From assembly GCA_011389935.1 (NCBI GenBank), contig JAABTJ010000017.1, positions 1-63,856 on the forward strand: DNA of 63,856 nucleotides. Direction: 5' to 3'. Every line of letters begins with the position of its first letter. Position 1 is the first letter of the stretch. Shown here one piece after another: positions 53,503-63,695 of the stretch. A model generated the notes under the pieces. That model saw only the letters and a program-made list of their open reading frames with translations, searched no databases and was not told the origin of the DNA. Origin of the DNA: Desulfobacteraceae bacterium (GTDB lineage: Bacteria > Desulfobacterota > Desulfobacteria > Desulfobacterales > Desulfosalsimonadaceae). Made by a program: the position numbers and the translations under genes.

Positions 53503-55536
53503 ATGACGGACCATTTTCAAGTAAAGATGACGGAAAAAAATTACGAGGCGGATCGCCCGAAGGCGGAAAATCCGGTCAAGATAATGGATTTGACCCTGCG
53601 GGACGGCCATCAGTCTCTGTTTGCGACCCGGGGAAGAACCGAGGACATGATCCCGGTGGCCGAAATGATGGACAACATCGGTTTCTGGGCCGTGGAAGTC
53701 TGGGGAGGGGCTACCTTTGACACCACCCATCGGTTTTTGAACGAGGATCCCTGGGAACGGCTCCGGACCATGAAGCGGTATTTCAAAAAAACGCCGCTGT
53801 CCATGCTGCTTCGCGCCCAGAACCTCGTGGGATACCGAAACTACCCGGATGACGTTGCGAAAGCCTTTGTCCAGCGAACCGCAGAAAACGGAATGGACGT
53901 CTTCCGCACCTTTGATGCGCTAAACGATTTTCGCAATTTCGAAACCGTGGTCAAGGAAATCAAGGCCGCAGACAAGCATTTCCAGGGATGTATCTGCTAT
54001 ACCCTCACCGAGCCGCGAATGGGCGGAGAGATTTACAACCTCGAGTTTTACCTGAACAAGGCGAAAGAACTCGAAAACATGGGTGCGGATACGATCTGCA
54101 TCAAGGATATGGCCGGTCTGCTGTCCCCCTATGACGCTTTCGAACTGGTTAAAGCGCTGAAGGAAACGGTCAAGCCGCCCATTCACCTGCACAGCCACTT
54201 CACCTCCGGCATGTCCCCCATGACGCATCTCAAGGCCATTGAGGCGGGCGTGGATATCATCGATACCTGCATGTGCCCCTATGCCTACCGCACATCCCAT
54301 GCCGCCATCGAGCCGTTGGTCGTCACCCTGTACGGCACGAGCCGGGACACCGGTTTTTCCGTAAAGGCCCTCGATGAAATCAACCAGAAGCTGGAAGCCG
54401 ATATTCTGCCCAAGTACAAACACCTGTTAGACGATTCAAAAGTGTCCATCATCGACACCAACGTGCTGTTGCACCAGACCCCCGGCGGCATGCTTTCCAA
54501 CCTGGTGAACCAGCTCCGTGAAATGGACGCCCTGGATCGAATCAACGAGGTCTACGATCTGCTGCCCAAGGTCCGGAAAGATCTCGGCCAGGTCCCCCTG
54601 GTTACGCCGACCAGCCAGATCGTGGGTATCCAGACGGTAAACAACGTGCTTTTTGACGATGAAAACGAAAGCTATAAAATGACCACCCAGCAGGTCAAGG
54701 ACCTCTGCTACGGCCTTTACGGAAAAACAGCGGCCCCCATCAACCCGGAAGTGCAGAAAAAGGTGCTCAAGGGGTACCCCCGCGGAGAGGAGCCCATTAC
54801 CTGCCGTCCGGCCGAGATTCTCGAGCCGGAGCTCGAAAAGGCCAAAGAAGATGTCAAGGATCTTGCAGTGGATCTCGATGACGTGCTCATCTACGCGATC
54901 TACCCGACCACCGGGAAAAAGTTTTTAAAATACAAGTATGGCCTGGAAGAACCGCCGGAATCGGTCAAGCCCAAGACCCTGGAGCAGGCCAAAAAGGAAG
55001 AGGATCTGGTTCGGAAGGCGCGTGCCGGGCAGGTTGTGGCCAAGAAAAAGCCGGAAGACGAGGAAGGCCTGAGGAAATTTACGGTGATGGTGGATGACGA
55101 GCCCTTTGAGGTGAGCGTGGAGGACAAAAATCCGCCGGTGGTGGCGCAGGTTGCGCAGCAAACTGCACAGCCGTCACAGGCGCAGCAGCCCATGCAGCAA
55201 CAGGCTCCCGTCCGGCAGCAGCCGGCAGCGAGTCCGGCGCCACCTTCCCAGCCGGCTCCGAAGGAAAAGGCCGCTGAAGAAAAGCCTGAACCGAAGCCGT
55301 CGCCTGCTGCCGCATCCGCCGATGGAACGCCCATCAAGGCGCCCATGCCGGGCACAGTGATCCGCTTTGAAAAAAAGATCGGCGATGCGGTCAATGAAGG
55401 GGATACGGTGGTGATCCTGGAAGCCATGAAAATGGAGAATTCACTTACCGCTACGACCGCCGGAACCCTGAAAAGCATTCATTTCAAAGAAGGCGACTCC
55501 GTTGCCAAAAACGACGTGATATGCACGATCGGTTAA
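53503..55536 (+). CDS. Transcarboxylase 5S-type domain fused to biotin carrier (oxaloacetate decarboxylase alpha-like)
   Basis: This 677-residue protein has an HMG-CoA-lyase-like carboxyltransferase domain (about 25-285, with TLRDGHQSL and LHSHFTSGMSPM), a conserved carboxylase middle domain (about 285-490), a Gln/Pro/Ala-rich linker (about 545-605) and a biotinyl domain with biotin-attachment Lys643 in EAMKM. It can move CO2 between oxaloacetate or pyruvate and biotin. With the 12S-type protein it would catalyse propionyl-CoA plus oxaloacetate to methylmalonyl-CoA plus pyruvate. ATG 53503 has GGGGAGTG upstream. It could instead be a pyruvate carboxylase B subunit. Confidence 0.88.
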   Translation: MTDHFQVKMTEKNYEADRPKAENPVKIMDLTLRDGHQSLFATRGRTEDMIPVAEMMDNIGFWAVEVWGGATFDTTHRFLNEDPWERLRTMKRYFKKTPLSMLLRAQNLVGYRNYPDDVAKAFVQRTAENGMDVFRTFDALNDFRNFETVVKEIKAADKHFQGCICYTLTEPRMGGEIYNLEFYLNKAKELENMGADTICIKDMAGLLSPYDAFELVKALKETVKPPIHLHSHFTSGMSPMTHLKAIEAGVDIIDTCMCPYAYRTSHAAIEPLVVTLYGTSRDTGFSVKALDEINQKLEADILPKYKHLLDDSKVSIIDTNVLLHQTPGGMLSNLVNQLREMDALDRINEVYDLLPKVRKDLGQVPLVTPTSQIVGIQTVNNVLFDDENESYKMTTQQVKDLCYGLYGKTAAPINPEVQKKVLKGYPRGEEPITCRPAEILEPELEKAKEDVKDLAVDLDDVLIYAIYPTTGKKFLKYKYGLEEPPESVKPKTLEQAKKEEDLVRKARAGQVVAKKKPEDEEGLRKFTVMVDDEPFEVSVEDKNPPVVAQVAQQTAQPSQAQQPMQQQAPVRQQPAASPAPPSQPAPKEKAAEEKPEPKPSPAAASADGTPIKAPMPGTVIRFEKKIGDAVNEGDTVVILEAMKMENSLTATTAGTLKSIHFKEGDSVAKNDVICTIG

Positions 55537-55653
55537 CCGGGCTATATGGCGTACCGGGTATTTTGAAGCGTATTCAATGCGACGGGTTGTTGTGTCTGTG
55601 CGGCGCCCATTGCCTTGAATCCGCAATAACGGGCGTGAAAAGGATTTTTTCTC

Positions 55654-56814
55654 ATGAAAATACATGAATACCAGTCAAAGGAACTGTTTGCCGCCTACGA
55701 CATTCCCATCCCCCGCGGGGTGGTGGCGGCAACGCCGGAAGAGGCGAGGGAGGCGGCCGAAACCATCGGACAATTTCCCATGGCGGTCAAGGCCCAGATT
55801 CATGCGGGCGGGCGGGGGAAAGGCGGCGGCGTAAAGCTGGCCAAGACCATTGATGAAGCGGTATCCCACGCCGAATCCATCCTGGGAATGACCCTTGTTA
55901 CCCCCCAGACCGGGCCGGAAGGCCGCCGGGTAAAGCGGGTGTTGATCGAAGCGGGTCTGGCCATTGCATCGGAGCTGTACCTGAGCCTGACGGTCGATCG
56001 GGAAACCGCATGCATTCTCATCATGGCAAGTGCATCCGGCGGCATGGATATTGAGGAGGTTGCCGAAAAAACGCCTGAAAAAATCATCAAGGTCCGGGTG
56101 AATCCCCTTGCCGGTATTTCCGGGTACCACTGCCGGGCGGTCGCCTATGGATTGGGTTTGCCTCCGGCCGCTATAAAGCCGTTTCTCAAGCTTCTGCCTG
56201 CGCTCTACAAACTGTTCGTGGATTACGACTGTTCCATGGTGGAAATCAATCCGCTGGTGCTGACCGAGGATGACGGGATCGTTGCGCTGGATGCAAAGGT
56301 ATCCTTTGACAGCAATGCGCTTTTCCGCCACAAGGACATTCTGGATTACCGGGATTTTGATGAAGAAGACCCGCTGGATGTGGAGGCTTCCAAGTACAAC
56401 CTCAACTACATCAACATGGACGGAACCGTCGGCAACATGGTCAACGGTGCGGGCCTGGCCATGGCGGTGATGGATACCATCAAGCTCGCCGGCGCCGAAC
56501 CGGCCAATTTCCTGGATGTCGGCGGCGGGGCCACGGCCGAGATGATTGAGAACGGTTTTCGCATCATATTGTCGGATAAAAAGGTAAAAGCCCTGTTGAT
56601 CAATATTTTTGGCGGTATTCTCCGCTGCGATATACTGGCACAGGGAGTTGTCGCAGCCGCGAAGAACACCCGGATCGATGTGCCGATCGTGGTTCGCATG
56701 GAGGGGACCAACGTTGAAGAAGGCCGGCGAATCCTCGCGGAATCCGGCCTGAACCTGTTTACGGCGGTGGATCTGAAGGATGCCGGTGAGCAGGTGGCCG
56801 GACTGGTTGCGTGA
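55654..56814 (+). CDS. sucC: Succinyl-CoA synthetase beta subunit
   Basis: This 386-residue ATP-grasp subunit (KAQIHAGGRGKGGGVKL and GGGATAEMIENGF motifs) forms the nucleotide-binding half of succinyl-CoA synthetase. In this pathway it would release succinate while making ATP or GTP. An AAGGA RBS precedes it. It follows the biotin-protein gene by 117 bases. Confidence 0.95.
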   Translation: MKIHEYQSKELFAAYDIPIPRGVVAATPEEAREAAETIGQFPMAVKAQIHAGGRGKGGGVKLAKTIDEAVSHAESILGMTLVTPQTGPEGRRVKRVLIEAGLAIASELYLSLTVDRETACILIMASASGGMDIEEVAEKTPEKIIKVRVNPLAGISGYHCRAVAYGLGLPPAAIKPFLKLLPALYKLFVDYDCSMVEINPLVLTEDDGIVALDAKVSFDSNALFRHKDILDYRDFDEEDPLDVEASKYNLNYINMDGTVGNMVNGAGLAMAVMDTIKLAGAEPANFLDVGGGATAEMIENGFRIILSDKKVKALLINIFGGILRCDILAQGVVAAAKNTRIDVPIVVRMEGTNVEEGRRILAESGLNLFTAVDLKDAGEQVAGLVA

Positions 56815-56868
56815 AGAAACCACGGTTGAACCCATTGAAAACGAATCGGATAAAGCAAGAGGATATTC

Positions 56869-57738
56869 ATGAGCATATTCGTCGATAAAGATACCCGGGT
56901 CGTCGTGCAGGGGATCACCGGCAAGGAAGGGCAGTTTCATGCCCGCCAGTGCCTCGATTACGGGACCGCCGTTGTTGCGGGAGTCACTCCCGGCAAAGGG
57001 GGGCAGAAAATGGACGATGTCCCCGTCTTTAACACCGTCAGGGACGCTGCCTTGGAAACCGGCGCCAATTGCAGCCTCATATTCGTACCCCCCGCATTTG
57101 CCGCGGATGCAATCATGGAGGCAGCGGACGCGGATATTCCGATAATCGTGGCCATTACAGAGGGGATCCCCGTCTTGGACATGATGAAGGTGAAGCACTA
57201 CCTCGCCGGGAAAAACGCCAGGCTGATCGGTCCCAACTGCCCCGGCATCATCACGCCGGGACAAACCAAAGTGGGGATCATGCCCGGGGTGATACACAAG
57301 CCCGGCGGCCCTATCGGTGTGGTCTCGCGGTCGGGCACGCTGACCTATGAAGTGGTTTTCCAGTTGACCCGCCAGGGCATCGGGCAGACCACCTGCATCG
57401 GCATCGGCGGCGATCCGGTCAACGGAACGGATTTTATCGACTGCCTGGCCGCGTTCCAGGAAGATGACGAGACCGAGGGAATCGTTATGGTCGGGGAAAT
57501 CGGCGGCACTGCGGAAGAGGAAGCCGCCCGGTTTATCCGGGAATCGGTTACAAAGCCGGTCGTCGGGTTCATCGCCGGCATGACCGCTCCCCCGGGCAGA
57601 CGTATGGGGCATGCCGGCGCCATCATCAGCGGCAACGCCGGCACCGCACAGGGCAAAATCAAGTCCCTGAAGGAAAGCGGCGTCCATGTGTGCGAAGAAC
57701 TTGGCGTTATCGGGGAATTGTGCGCCAGGGTTTTTTAG
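56869..57738 (+). CDS. sucD: Succinyl-CoA synthetase alpha subunit
   Basis: This 289-residue subunit has an N-terminal CoA-binding Rossmann domain ([15 protein letters not shown]) and the phospho-histidine in [10 protein letters not shown]. It forms the phospho-enzyme intermediate of succinyl-CoA synthetase with SucC. It starts 54 bases after sucC; AGAGGAT is the RBS. Confidence 0.95.
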   Translation: MSIFVDKDTRVVVQGITGKEGQFHARQCLDYGTAVVAGVTPGKGGQKMDDVPVFNTVRDAALETGANCSLIFVPPAFAADAIMEAADADIPIIVAITEGIPVLDMMKVKHYLAGKNARLIGPNCPGIITPGQTKVGIMPGVIHKPGGPIGVVSRSGTLTYEVVFQLTRQGIGQTTCIGIGGDPVNGTDFIDCLAAFQEDDETEGIVMVGEIGGTAEEEAARFIRESVTKPVVGFIAGMTAPPGRRMGHAGAIISGNAGTAQGKIKSLKESGVHVCEELGVIGELCARVF

Positions 57739-57752
57739 TGGTATATCTAAAC

Positions 57753-57909
57753 TTGATGGACGCGCAAAAAGTCGTGATCAGAAGGCTTTGAAAAAAGTTC
57801 AAGATCAAGGCGCGTGCAATTTTTGAAGAGTTGAGCGTACTTAGCCGTACGTGAGATTCTTCAAAAACTGCGCGCAACGCAGATATTGGGCGCTTTACGA
57901 AGCCGTCAA
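57753..57909 (+). repeat. Family A palindromic repeat, copy 9 (forward)
   Basis: This full-length subtype I copy lies between sucD and sdhC. The 100-bp sdhC leader that follows holds a 13-base direct repeat, CGGTATCGGGGTC (57923-57953), and no gene. Confidence 0.88.
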
Positions 57910-58017
57910 ACTTATATTAACCTCGGTATCGGGGTCCTAATCGGTATCGGGGTCGCATGGAAAGACGATCCCGATGCTGCCCCCGACCCTGACAAGATTG
58001 TCTCCGGAGACAAGATC

Positions 58018-58662
58018 ATGAACTGGTTTATTGATACGTTCAGGACATCGCTCGGCAAAAAACTTTTGATGGCCGTGACCGGTCTGGGTTTTTTGGGGTT
58101 CATCATCGTCCACCTGCTGGGGAACCTGACCCTGTACGCCGGTCATGAAGGGGTATTTAATGCCTACGTGGCCAAACTCCATCAGTATGAGGCCCTCATC
58201 CTCGTGGCGGAAATCGGGCTGTTTGCCCTTGCGGTGATCCATGTGACCACGGGGCTGCTGCTTTTTCTGGCGAACCGGTCCGCGCGCAGCGTCCGGTATG
58301 CCGTTACCAAAAGCGGGGGGGGGCGAACCGTCGGTTCCGCAACGATGCCCTACACCGGTTTGGCTATTCTTCTGTTCGTGATTCTTCATCTGAGCAATTT
58401 TACCTTTGCCGATGTCACCGACCGAACCATGTATGATGTGGTTGCAGCGACTTTTTCGTCGTGGATATACATCATCGTTTACGTGGCGGCGGTTGTTGCC
58501 GTTGCGATCCACGTCCGGCATGGATTCTGGAGCCTGTTTCAGACCATAGGGCTCAATCATGAGAAATACATGCCGGCCCTTCGCGCCATCAGCGTCGCGC
58601 TGGCCGTCATCCTGGGCGTCGGCTTCGGACTGATCCCCATTTACATCGGGATCATCGTCTGA
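58018..58662 (+). CDS. sdhC: Succinate dehydrogenase/fumarate reductase cytochrome b subunit
   Basis: This 214-residue membrane protein has five predicted helices and several conserved His residues (HLLGN, HQYEALI, HVTTG, HLSNF and HVRHGFWS), as in the single-subunit dihaem cytochrome b of type-B succinate:quinone reductases. It anchors SdhAB and passes electrons to menaquinone. The start at 58018 has CCGGAG upstream; longer frames run into repeat copy A9. An ordered sdhC-sdhA-sdhB operon with menaquinone would need reverse electron transfer for succinate oxidation. Confidence 0.92.
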   Translation: MNWFIDTFRTSLGKKLLMAVTGLGFLGFIIVHLLGNLTLYAGHEGVFNAYVAKLHQYEALILVAEIGLFALAVIHVTTGLLLFLANRSARSVRYAVTKSGGGRTVGSATMPYTGLAILLFVILHLSNFTFADVTDRTMYDVVAATFSSWIYIIVYVAAVVAVAIHVRHGFWSLFQTIGLNHEKYMPALRAISVALAVILGVGFGLIPIYIGIIV

Positions 58663-58732
58663 TGGATCGGATTTGCCCCCCATGTCAGCAACATCAGGGG
58701 TGCGGGGGACAAACCCGGACACGAACATACCG

Positions 58733-58754
58733 GTCCCCGGTACGGTACCGGGAC
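58733..58754 (+). other. Strong hairpin between sdhC and sdhA
   Basis: CCGGTAC-G-GTACCGG (58737-58751), extended by GTCC/GGAC with one bulge, lies in the 144-bp sdhC-sdhA gap. It may set relative mRNA stability of the anchor and catalytic subunits. Confidence 0.45.
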
Positions 58755-58806
58755 AACATCCAATATGCAAAATTGAATGGACTTGCAACAAGAGAGGTTG
58801 AAATCT

Positions 58807-60720
58807 ATGCTGTCTGATTCGAAAGTGCCGGCAGGACCGTTGGCGGACAAATGGGACCGCCACCGGTTTGAACTGAAGCTGGTCAATCCTGCAAACCGAA
58901 AAAAATACGATATCATCGTTGTCGGTACCGGGCTTGCCGGTGCTTCAGCCGCTGCCAGCCTCGGAGAGCTCGGTTACAACGTCAAAAATTTCTGCATCCA
59001 GGACAGCCCGCGCAGGGCGCACAGCATTGCCGCCCAGGGAGGCATCAACGCGGCGAAGAACTATTCCAACGACGGGGATTCCACGTGGCGCCTTTTCTAC
59101 GATACCATCAAGGGGGGTGATTTTCGTGCCAGGGAAGCCAACGTGTATCGGCTGGCCCAGTTGAGCGAAAACATCATCGACCAGTGCGTCGCCCAGGGCG
59201 TTCCGTTTGCCCGCGATTACGGGGGGCTGCTTGACAATCGGTCGTTTGGCGGTGCCCAGGTGGCGCGTACCTTCTATGCAAGGGGGCAGACCGGACAGCA
59301 GTTGCTTTTGGGGGCATACAGCGCGCTCATGCGCCAGGTATCCACGGGGAAGGTAACCATCTATCCCCGGCGGGAAATGCTGGATGTGGTCATTGTTGAT
59401 GGGAAGGCGCGCGGTATCGTGGCGCGCAACCTGGTCACCGGCGAGATTGAGTCGCATGCGGCCCATGCCGTTGTCCTCGCAACGGGAGGATACGGAAACG
59501 CCTATTTTCTGTCCACCAACGCCATGTCGTGCAATGTCACCGCGGCTTTCCGGGCATACCGGAAAGGGGCGCTGTTTGCCAATCCGTGCTTTACCCAGAT
59601 TCATCCCACCTGCATCCCGGTACACGGCATTCACCAGTCCAAGTTGACCTTGATGAGCGAAAGCCTCAGAAATGACGGCAGGGTGTGGGTGCCGAAAACG
59701 CCGGGCGACAAGCGCCGTCCCGAAGATATCCCTGAATCCGAGCGGGATTATTACCTGGAGCGCAAATACCCGAGCTTCGGAAACCTGGTGCCGAGGGACG
59801 TTGCCTCCCGGAATGCGAAGGAGCAGTGCGACCAGGGAAAAGGCGTGGGAGAAACCGGGCTTGCTGTATACCTGGATTTTGCGGATGCCATCCAGCGGGA
59901 CGGCAAGGACGTCATTGAAGCCAAATACGGCAACCTGTTTGAAATGTATGAAAAAATCACCGATGAAAATCCCTATGAAACGCCCATGCGGATCTATCCG
60001 GCCGTCCACTATACCATGGGGGGGCTGTGGGTGGATTACAACCTCATGACAAATATCGACGGGCTTTTCGCCATTGGCGAGGCCAACTTTTCCGACCACG
60101 GCGCCAACCGGCTGGGGGCTTCCGCCCTTATGCAGGGGCTGGCGGACGGTTATTTCGTTGTTCCGTATACCATGGGCGGATACCTGGCATCCAATCCCAT
60201 GGAAGGGGTGGACACCTCCCACAAGGCGTTTGATGCGTCCAGAAAAGAGGTCTCCGATCAGGTCTCCCGGCTGCTCTCAATAAACGGCAAGCAGACGGTT
60301 ACCCAGTTTCACCGGCGTCTGGGAAAAATATTGTGGGATTATTGCGGCATCGTCAGGGATGATGCGGGACTCAAAAAAGCGCTTGAGGATATCCGTGCCT
60401 TAAAGGAAGAATTTCATAAAGATGTCAACGTGCCCGGCGACGGCGGCGATTTCAACCAGAACCTTGAAAATGCCGGCCGTGTGGCCGATTTTATGGAGCT
60501 TGCCGAATTGATGGTAACCGACGCATTTTATCGCAAGGAATCCTGCGGATGCCATCTGAACGCCGCTTATTTGACGGAAGACAACGAACCATTGCGCGAC
60601 GACAAGAACTTTGCCGTGGTTGCTGCATGGAAATATACCGGTTATGGCAATGAGCCGGAGTATTACGAAGAACCGCTGATTTTTGAAAACGTTGCGTTGA
60701 CGCAGAGGAGCTATAAATGA
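58807..60720 (+). CDS. sdhA: Succinate dehydrogenase/fumarate reductase flavoprotein subunit
   Basis: This 637-residue FAD subunit has the dinucleotide fold [12 protein letters not shown], the FAD-linking His region [26 protein letters not shown] and the active-site [18 protein letters not shown] 58807, with GAGAGG upstream, is preferred over 58777. It oxidises succinate to fumarate or the reverse. Its last bases overlap sdhB (ATGA). Confidence 0.95.
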   Translation: MLSDSKVPAGPLADKWDRHRFELKLVNPANRKKYDIIVVGTGLAGASAAASLGELGYNVKNFCIQDSPRRAHSIAAQGGINAAKNYSNDGDSTWRLFYDTIKGGDFRAREANVYRLAQLSENIIDQCVAQGVPFARDYGGLLDNRSFGGAQVARTFYARGQTGQQLLLGAYSALMRQVSTGKVTIYPRREMLDVVIVDGKARGIVARNLVTGEIESHAAHAVVLATGGYGNAYFLSTNAMSCNVTAAFRAYRKGALFANPCFTQIHPTCIPVHGIHQSKLTLMSESLRNDGRVWVPKTPGDKRRPEDIPESERDYYLERKYPSFGNLVPRDVASRNAKEQCDQGKGVGETGLAVYLDFADAIQRDGKDVIEAKYGNLFEMYEKITDENPYETPMRIYPAVHYTMGGLWVDYNLMTNIDGLFAIGEANFSDHGANRLGASALMQGLADGYFVVPYTMGGYLASNPMEGVDTSHKAFDASRKEVSDQVSRLLSINGKQTVTQFHRRLGKILWDYCGIVRDDAGLKKALEDIRALKEEFHKDVNVPGDGGDFNQNLENAGRVADFMELAELMVTDAFYRKESCGCHLNAAYLTEDNEPLRDDKNFAVVAAWKYTGYGNEPEYYEEPLIFENVALTQRSYK

Positions 60721-61472
60721 GCACCAAAACCATAACCCTCACACTCAAGGTCTGGCGTCAGAACCGTTCCCGTAAAAAGGGGGGCTTTGAAATCTATACG
60801 GCCAGGGACATCTCTACGGACATGTCCTTTCTGGAGATGCTCGACGTGGTCAACGAAGATCTTGTTTTATCGGGCAAAGAACCCATTGCGTTTGACCACG
60901 ACTGCCGTGAGGGGATATGCGGCATGTGCGGTGCAGTCGTTGACGGTCAGGCGCATGGACCGCTGAAGGAGACAACTTTGTGCCAGCTGCACATGCGGCA
61001 CTTCAAAAACGGCGACACCGTGGTGATCGAACCCTGGCGGGCCAGGGCCTTTCCCGTGGTCAAAGATCTCGTGGTGGACCGGAGCGCATTTGACAAGATC
61101 ATCGCTGCCGGGGGATATATTTCCGCAAAAACCGGTGGGGCCCAGGACGCCAACAACATTCTCGTGGGAAAGGAAGTCGCGGACAAGGCGTTCAATGCGG
61201 CCGCCTGCATCGGGTGCGGTGCCTGCGTGGCTGCATGTCCGAATGCTTCGGCCATGCTCTTTGTGGGAGCGAAAATATCCCATTTGGGGCTGCTCCCCCA
61301 GGGGCGCCCCGAGGCCAAGACCCGGGTGCAAAGCATGATTCGCGCCATGGACCGCCTCGGGTTCGGCAATTGCTCCAATGAAACCGAGTGTGAAGCGCAA
61401 TGCCCGAAGTCGATATCCATCCGGGAAATCGCCCGGATGAACCGGGAGTTCGTCAAAGCGTCTTTTTCATGA
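60717..61472 (+). CDS. sdhB: Succinate dehydrogenase/fumarate reductase iron-sulfur subunit
   Basis: This 251-residue protein has the [2Fe-2S] domain [10 protein letters not shown] with later Cys in TTLCQLH, and the C-terminal ferredoxin-like [12 protein letters not shown] and CEAQCPKSI cluster motifs. It links SdhA to the haem subunit. The ATG overlaps the sdhA stop by four bases. Confidence 0.96.
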   Translation: MSTKTITLTLKVWRQNRSRKKGGFEIYTARDISTDMSFLEMLDVVNEDLVLSGKEPIAFDHDCREGICGMCGAVVDGQAHGPLKETTLCQLHMRHFKNGDTVVIEPWRARAFPVVKDLVVDRSAFDKIIAAGGYISAKTGGAQDANNILVGKEVADKAFNAAACIGCGACVAACPNASAMLFVGAKISHLGLLPQGRPEAKTRVQSMIRAMDRLGFGNCSNETECEAQCPKSISIREIARMNREFVKASFS

Positions 61473-61497
61473 ACAACAAGTCAAAGGTGGGATTACC

Positions 61498-61776
61498 ATG
61501 AAGACGATGAAAAGAGTGGGGCTTCTGCTTGTGGCCGCCGGGCTGTGCGTGCTCGGTTACCAGGGGATCGAATCCATAATGACCGAGGGGACCTCCTATT
61601 ACGACTATACCCTCTTGGACATGCTCGGCGAAAACGCCCTTGCGTGGCACAAGAACCTCCCCATCAACACAGTGGCACGGGGTATACAATATGTCATCAA
61701 CGTACCGGCGTATGCCCTTTTTCTGATTGTGGGTGCGGTGCTGCTGGTGATAAACGGCATTTTCGCCAAAAAATAA
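61498..61776 (+). CDS. Small two-helix membrane protein after sdhCAB, unknown
   Basis: I do not recognise this 92-residue protein. It has an N-terminal helix (residues about 6-24) and a C-terminal helix (about 68-90) joined by a hydrophilic loop rich in aromatic residues (TSYYDYTLLDML and ENALAWHKN). AAGGTGGG precedes the ATG. Its place 25 bases after sdhB suggests an SDH-associated or assembly role; that is inference. Confidence 0.6.
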   Translation: MKTMKRVGLLLVAAGLCVLGYQGIESIMTEGTSYYDYTLLDMLGENALAWHKNLPINTVARGIQYVINVPAYALFLIVGAVLLVINGIFAKK

Positions 61777-61907
61777 TTGACGGCTTCGTAAAAAGTCCAA
61801 TATCTGCGTTGCGCACCATTTTTGAAGAATCTCACGTACAGTTAAGTACTATCAGTTCTTCAAAAATTGCACGCGCCTTGATCTTGAACATTTTACAAGG
61901 CCGTCCG
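61777..61907 (-). repeat. Family A palindromic repeat, copy 10 (reverse, one outer arm missing)
   Basis: The copy starts with TTGACGGCTTCGTAAAAAGTC at the end of the small membrane-protein gene, but the final outer segment is replaced by the terminator of the S1 gene at 61908. Confidence 0.85.
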
Positions 61908-61940
61908 AAAAAAAGGGGCATCATATCCATGCCCCCTTTT
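61908..61940 (-). terminator. Rho-independent terminator of the S1-domain protein gene
   Basis: On the minus strand AAAAGGGG(G)CAT and ATGCCCCTTTT pair around a seven-base loop and run into further T residues. It immediately follows the gene stop at 61941. Confidence 0.85.
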
Positions 61941-63437
61941 CTATTCTTTTTTTGTCTTTCCCATCGCCGCCTTGAGTTTTTCCCCGAGATCTCCCAGTCC
62001 CGAACCCCTGGTTTCCGGTTTGTCTGCTTCTTTTTTGTAGTGGTTCCAGTTGTCCGTATCCGGAGCATCCCCCAGGCCCAGGGATATTTTGCGATTTTTT
62101 GTATCGATCGTCTCGATGGATACCGTGACGGCGTCATCGACTTTCCGTTTTTCAACGTCCTGCCCTTCGGCGGCGCCTTTGATTTTCGATATCGGCAGCA
62201 AGCCGACGATGCCGGGTTCGAGTTCGATGAAGTAGCCGAACGCCTCCTTTTTTTCAATGCGTCCCGTAACGGCCTGCCCCTTCTTGTACTTGTCCTCGAT
62301 ATCTACCCAGGGATCCCCTTCGGCATCTTTCATGCTGAGGGATATGCGGCGGGCCTTAGGATCGATGGCTTTGATCATTACGGAGACGGTTTCACCGGGG
62401 GATACCACATTTTCCGACCGGATCACGCGCCGGTGGCTCAATTCGCTGATGTGGACGAGCCCTTCGATCCCTTCCTCGATCTCTACAAATGCCCCGAAAT
62501 CGGCACAGCGGGTGACCGTCCCCCGGACCTTGTCCCCTTCGGCGAACCGGTCGGCAATATTGTCCCATGGGTCGCCCATGGCGGATTTCATGGACAGGGA
62601 AATTTTTACCGGCCGGGTCTTGTCGCCCGTTTCCTCAATCCCCAGGATAACCGCTTTAACCGTGTCATTGACGGCGACGGCTTCTTCGGTTTTATCCACG
62701 CGCTTCCAGCCCAACTCGGAAATGTGGATCATCCCTTCAACCCCCGGGATGACCTCGGCAAAAGCGCCGTACGGCATGATTTTGATGATTTTGGCATCCA
62801 CGATATCGCCGGGTTTTACGGATTTGAGAAACTGGTCGCGCGCTTCGGCAATATACCGGTTCAACAGGTCCCGGCGGGAAACCACGATATTTTTTCCCCT
62901 CGATTCAATCCGGGTAATCAGGAATTCGTAGGTGTTGCCGACATACGCCTCGGGTTGCTCCACGTAGGAGACATCGATCTGGCTGACCGGGCAGAATGCC
63001 ATTTTTCCCATGATATTGACCCGGAATCCCCCCTTGCAGGTTTCGGTGATGCGGCCTTCAACGGGAATCCCGTGCTTTTTTGCGTCAAAGAGGCGATTTT
63101 CTCCGCCGGGGCCGGAAATCGTCTTTGAGAGCCGGATTTCCCCGTCTCCGATGGAGACCACGTAAAGGGAGACCACATCCCCCACCTGGTACCCGAAATC
63201 CCCCTCTTTATCGGTGAGTTCCTGTTTGTCAACCACGCCGTCGACCTTGGTGCCGGTGTTGATAAAAACGCTCTGGTCGCCGATGGAGATGATTTCCCCG
63301 TTTATTTTTTCCCCTACCGTCAGGTCGTCCTTCACATCGTTCATGTAATTTTCAAAAAGCGTTGCGAAGTCCTCTTCTTCGTTGTTATCCGTTTCATTCG
63401 AAGAATTGTCCGAAGAATTGTTTGGGTTGTCGATCAT
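61941..63437 (-). CDS. rpsA: S1 RNA-binding domain protein, five repeats (ribosomal protein S1-like)
   Basis: This 498-residue protein has five consecutive S1 domains (residues about 40-110, 115-185, 200-275, 285-355 and 375-445), with the GAFVEI and GLVHISELS cores clearest in the third and fourth, after an Asn/Glu-rich N-terminus. E. coli S1 has six domains, so this may be a shorter ribosomal S1 or an S1 paralogue acting in translation initiation or RNA turnover. ATG 63437 with AGGAG six bases upstream is the start; the frame extends 31 codons further. Confidence 0.82.
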   Translation of the reverse strand: MIDNPNNSSDNSSNETDNNEEEDFATLFENYMNDVKDDLTVGEKINGEIISIGDQSVFINTGTKVDGVVDKQELTDKEGDFGYQVGDVVSLYVVSIGDGEIRLSKTISGPGGENRLFDAKKHGIPVEGRITETCKGGFRVNIMGKMAFCPVSQIDVSYVEQPEAYVGNTYEFLITRIESRGKNIVVSRRDLLNRYIAEARDQFLKSVKPGDIVDAKIIKIMPYGAFAEVIPGVEGMIHISELGWKRVDKTEEAVAVNDTVKAVILGIEETGDKTRPVKISLSMKSAMGDPWDNIADRFAEGDKVRGTVTRCADFGAFVEIEEGIEGLVHISELSHRRVIRSENVVSPGETVSVMIKAIDPKARRISLSMKDAEGDPWVDIEDKYKKGQAVTGRIEKKEAFGYFIELEPGIVGLLPISKIKGAAEGQDVEKRKVDDAVTVSIETIDTKNRKISLGLGDAPDTDNWNHYKKEADKPETRGSGLGDLGEKLKAAMGKTKKE

Positions 63438-63695
63438 TTGCTGCTCCTGGTTGGTTGTCGTAAAAATATCTTTTGTCGCCGCCGCATTGCCAGGCAAAAG
63501 AACGCCGGTCACGCTGATCGCATGCGGCATGTATCCCTCTTACCATAACCAGGGGAGCCGATAAAGAAATTATGTGTAAATATTTGCTGCCAATCCCAAT
63601 CCATACTGTTTTTATCCCGGACGTGTCCTGTATCTGTTTTTTTCTTTCTGATCACGGCGTTTACCAAAAGTATTCGGATGGGCCATCATCAAGGA

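Noticed and set aside
55675..57687. 670-residue minus-strand open frame
   Set aside because: It lies opposite sucC and sucD; long antisense frames arise here from codon bias. No domain was recognised.
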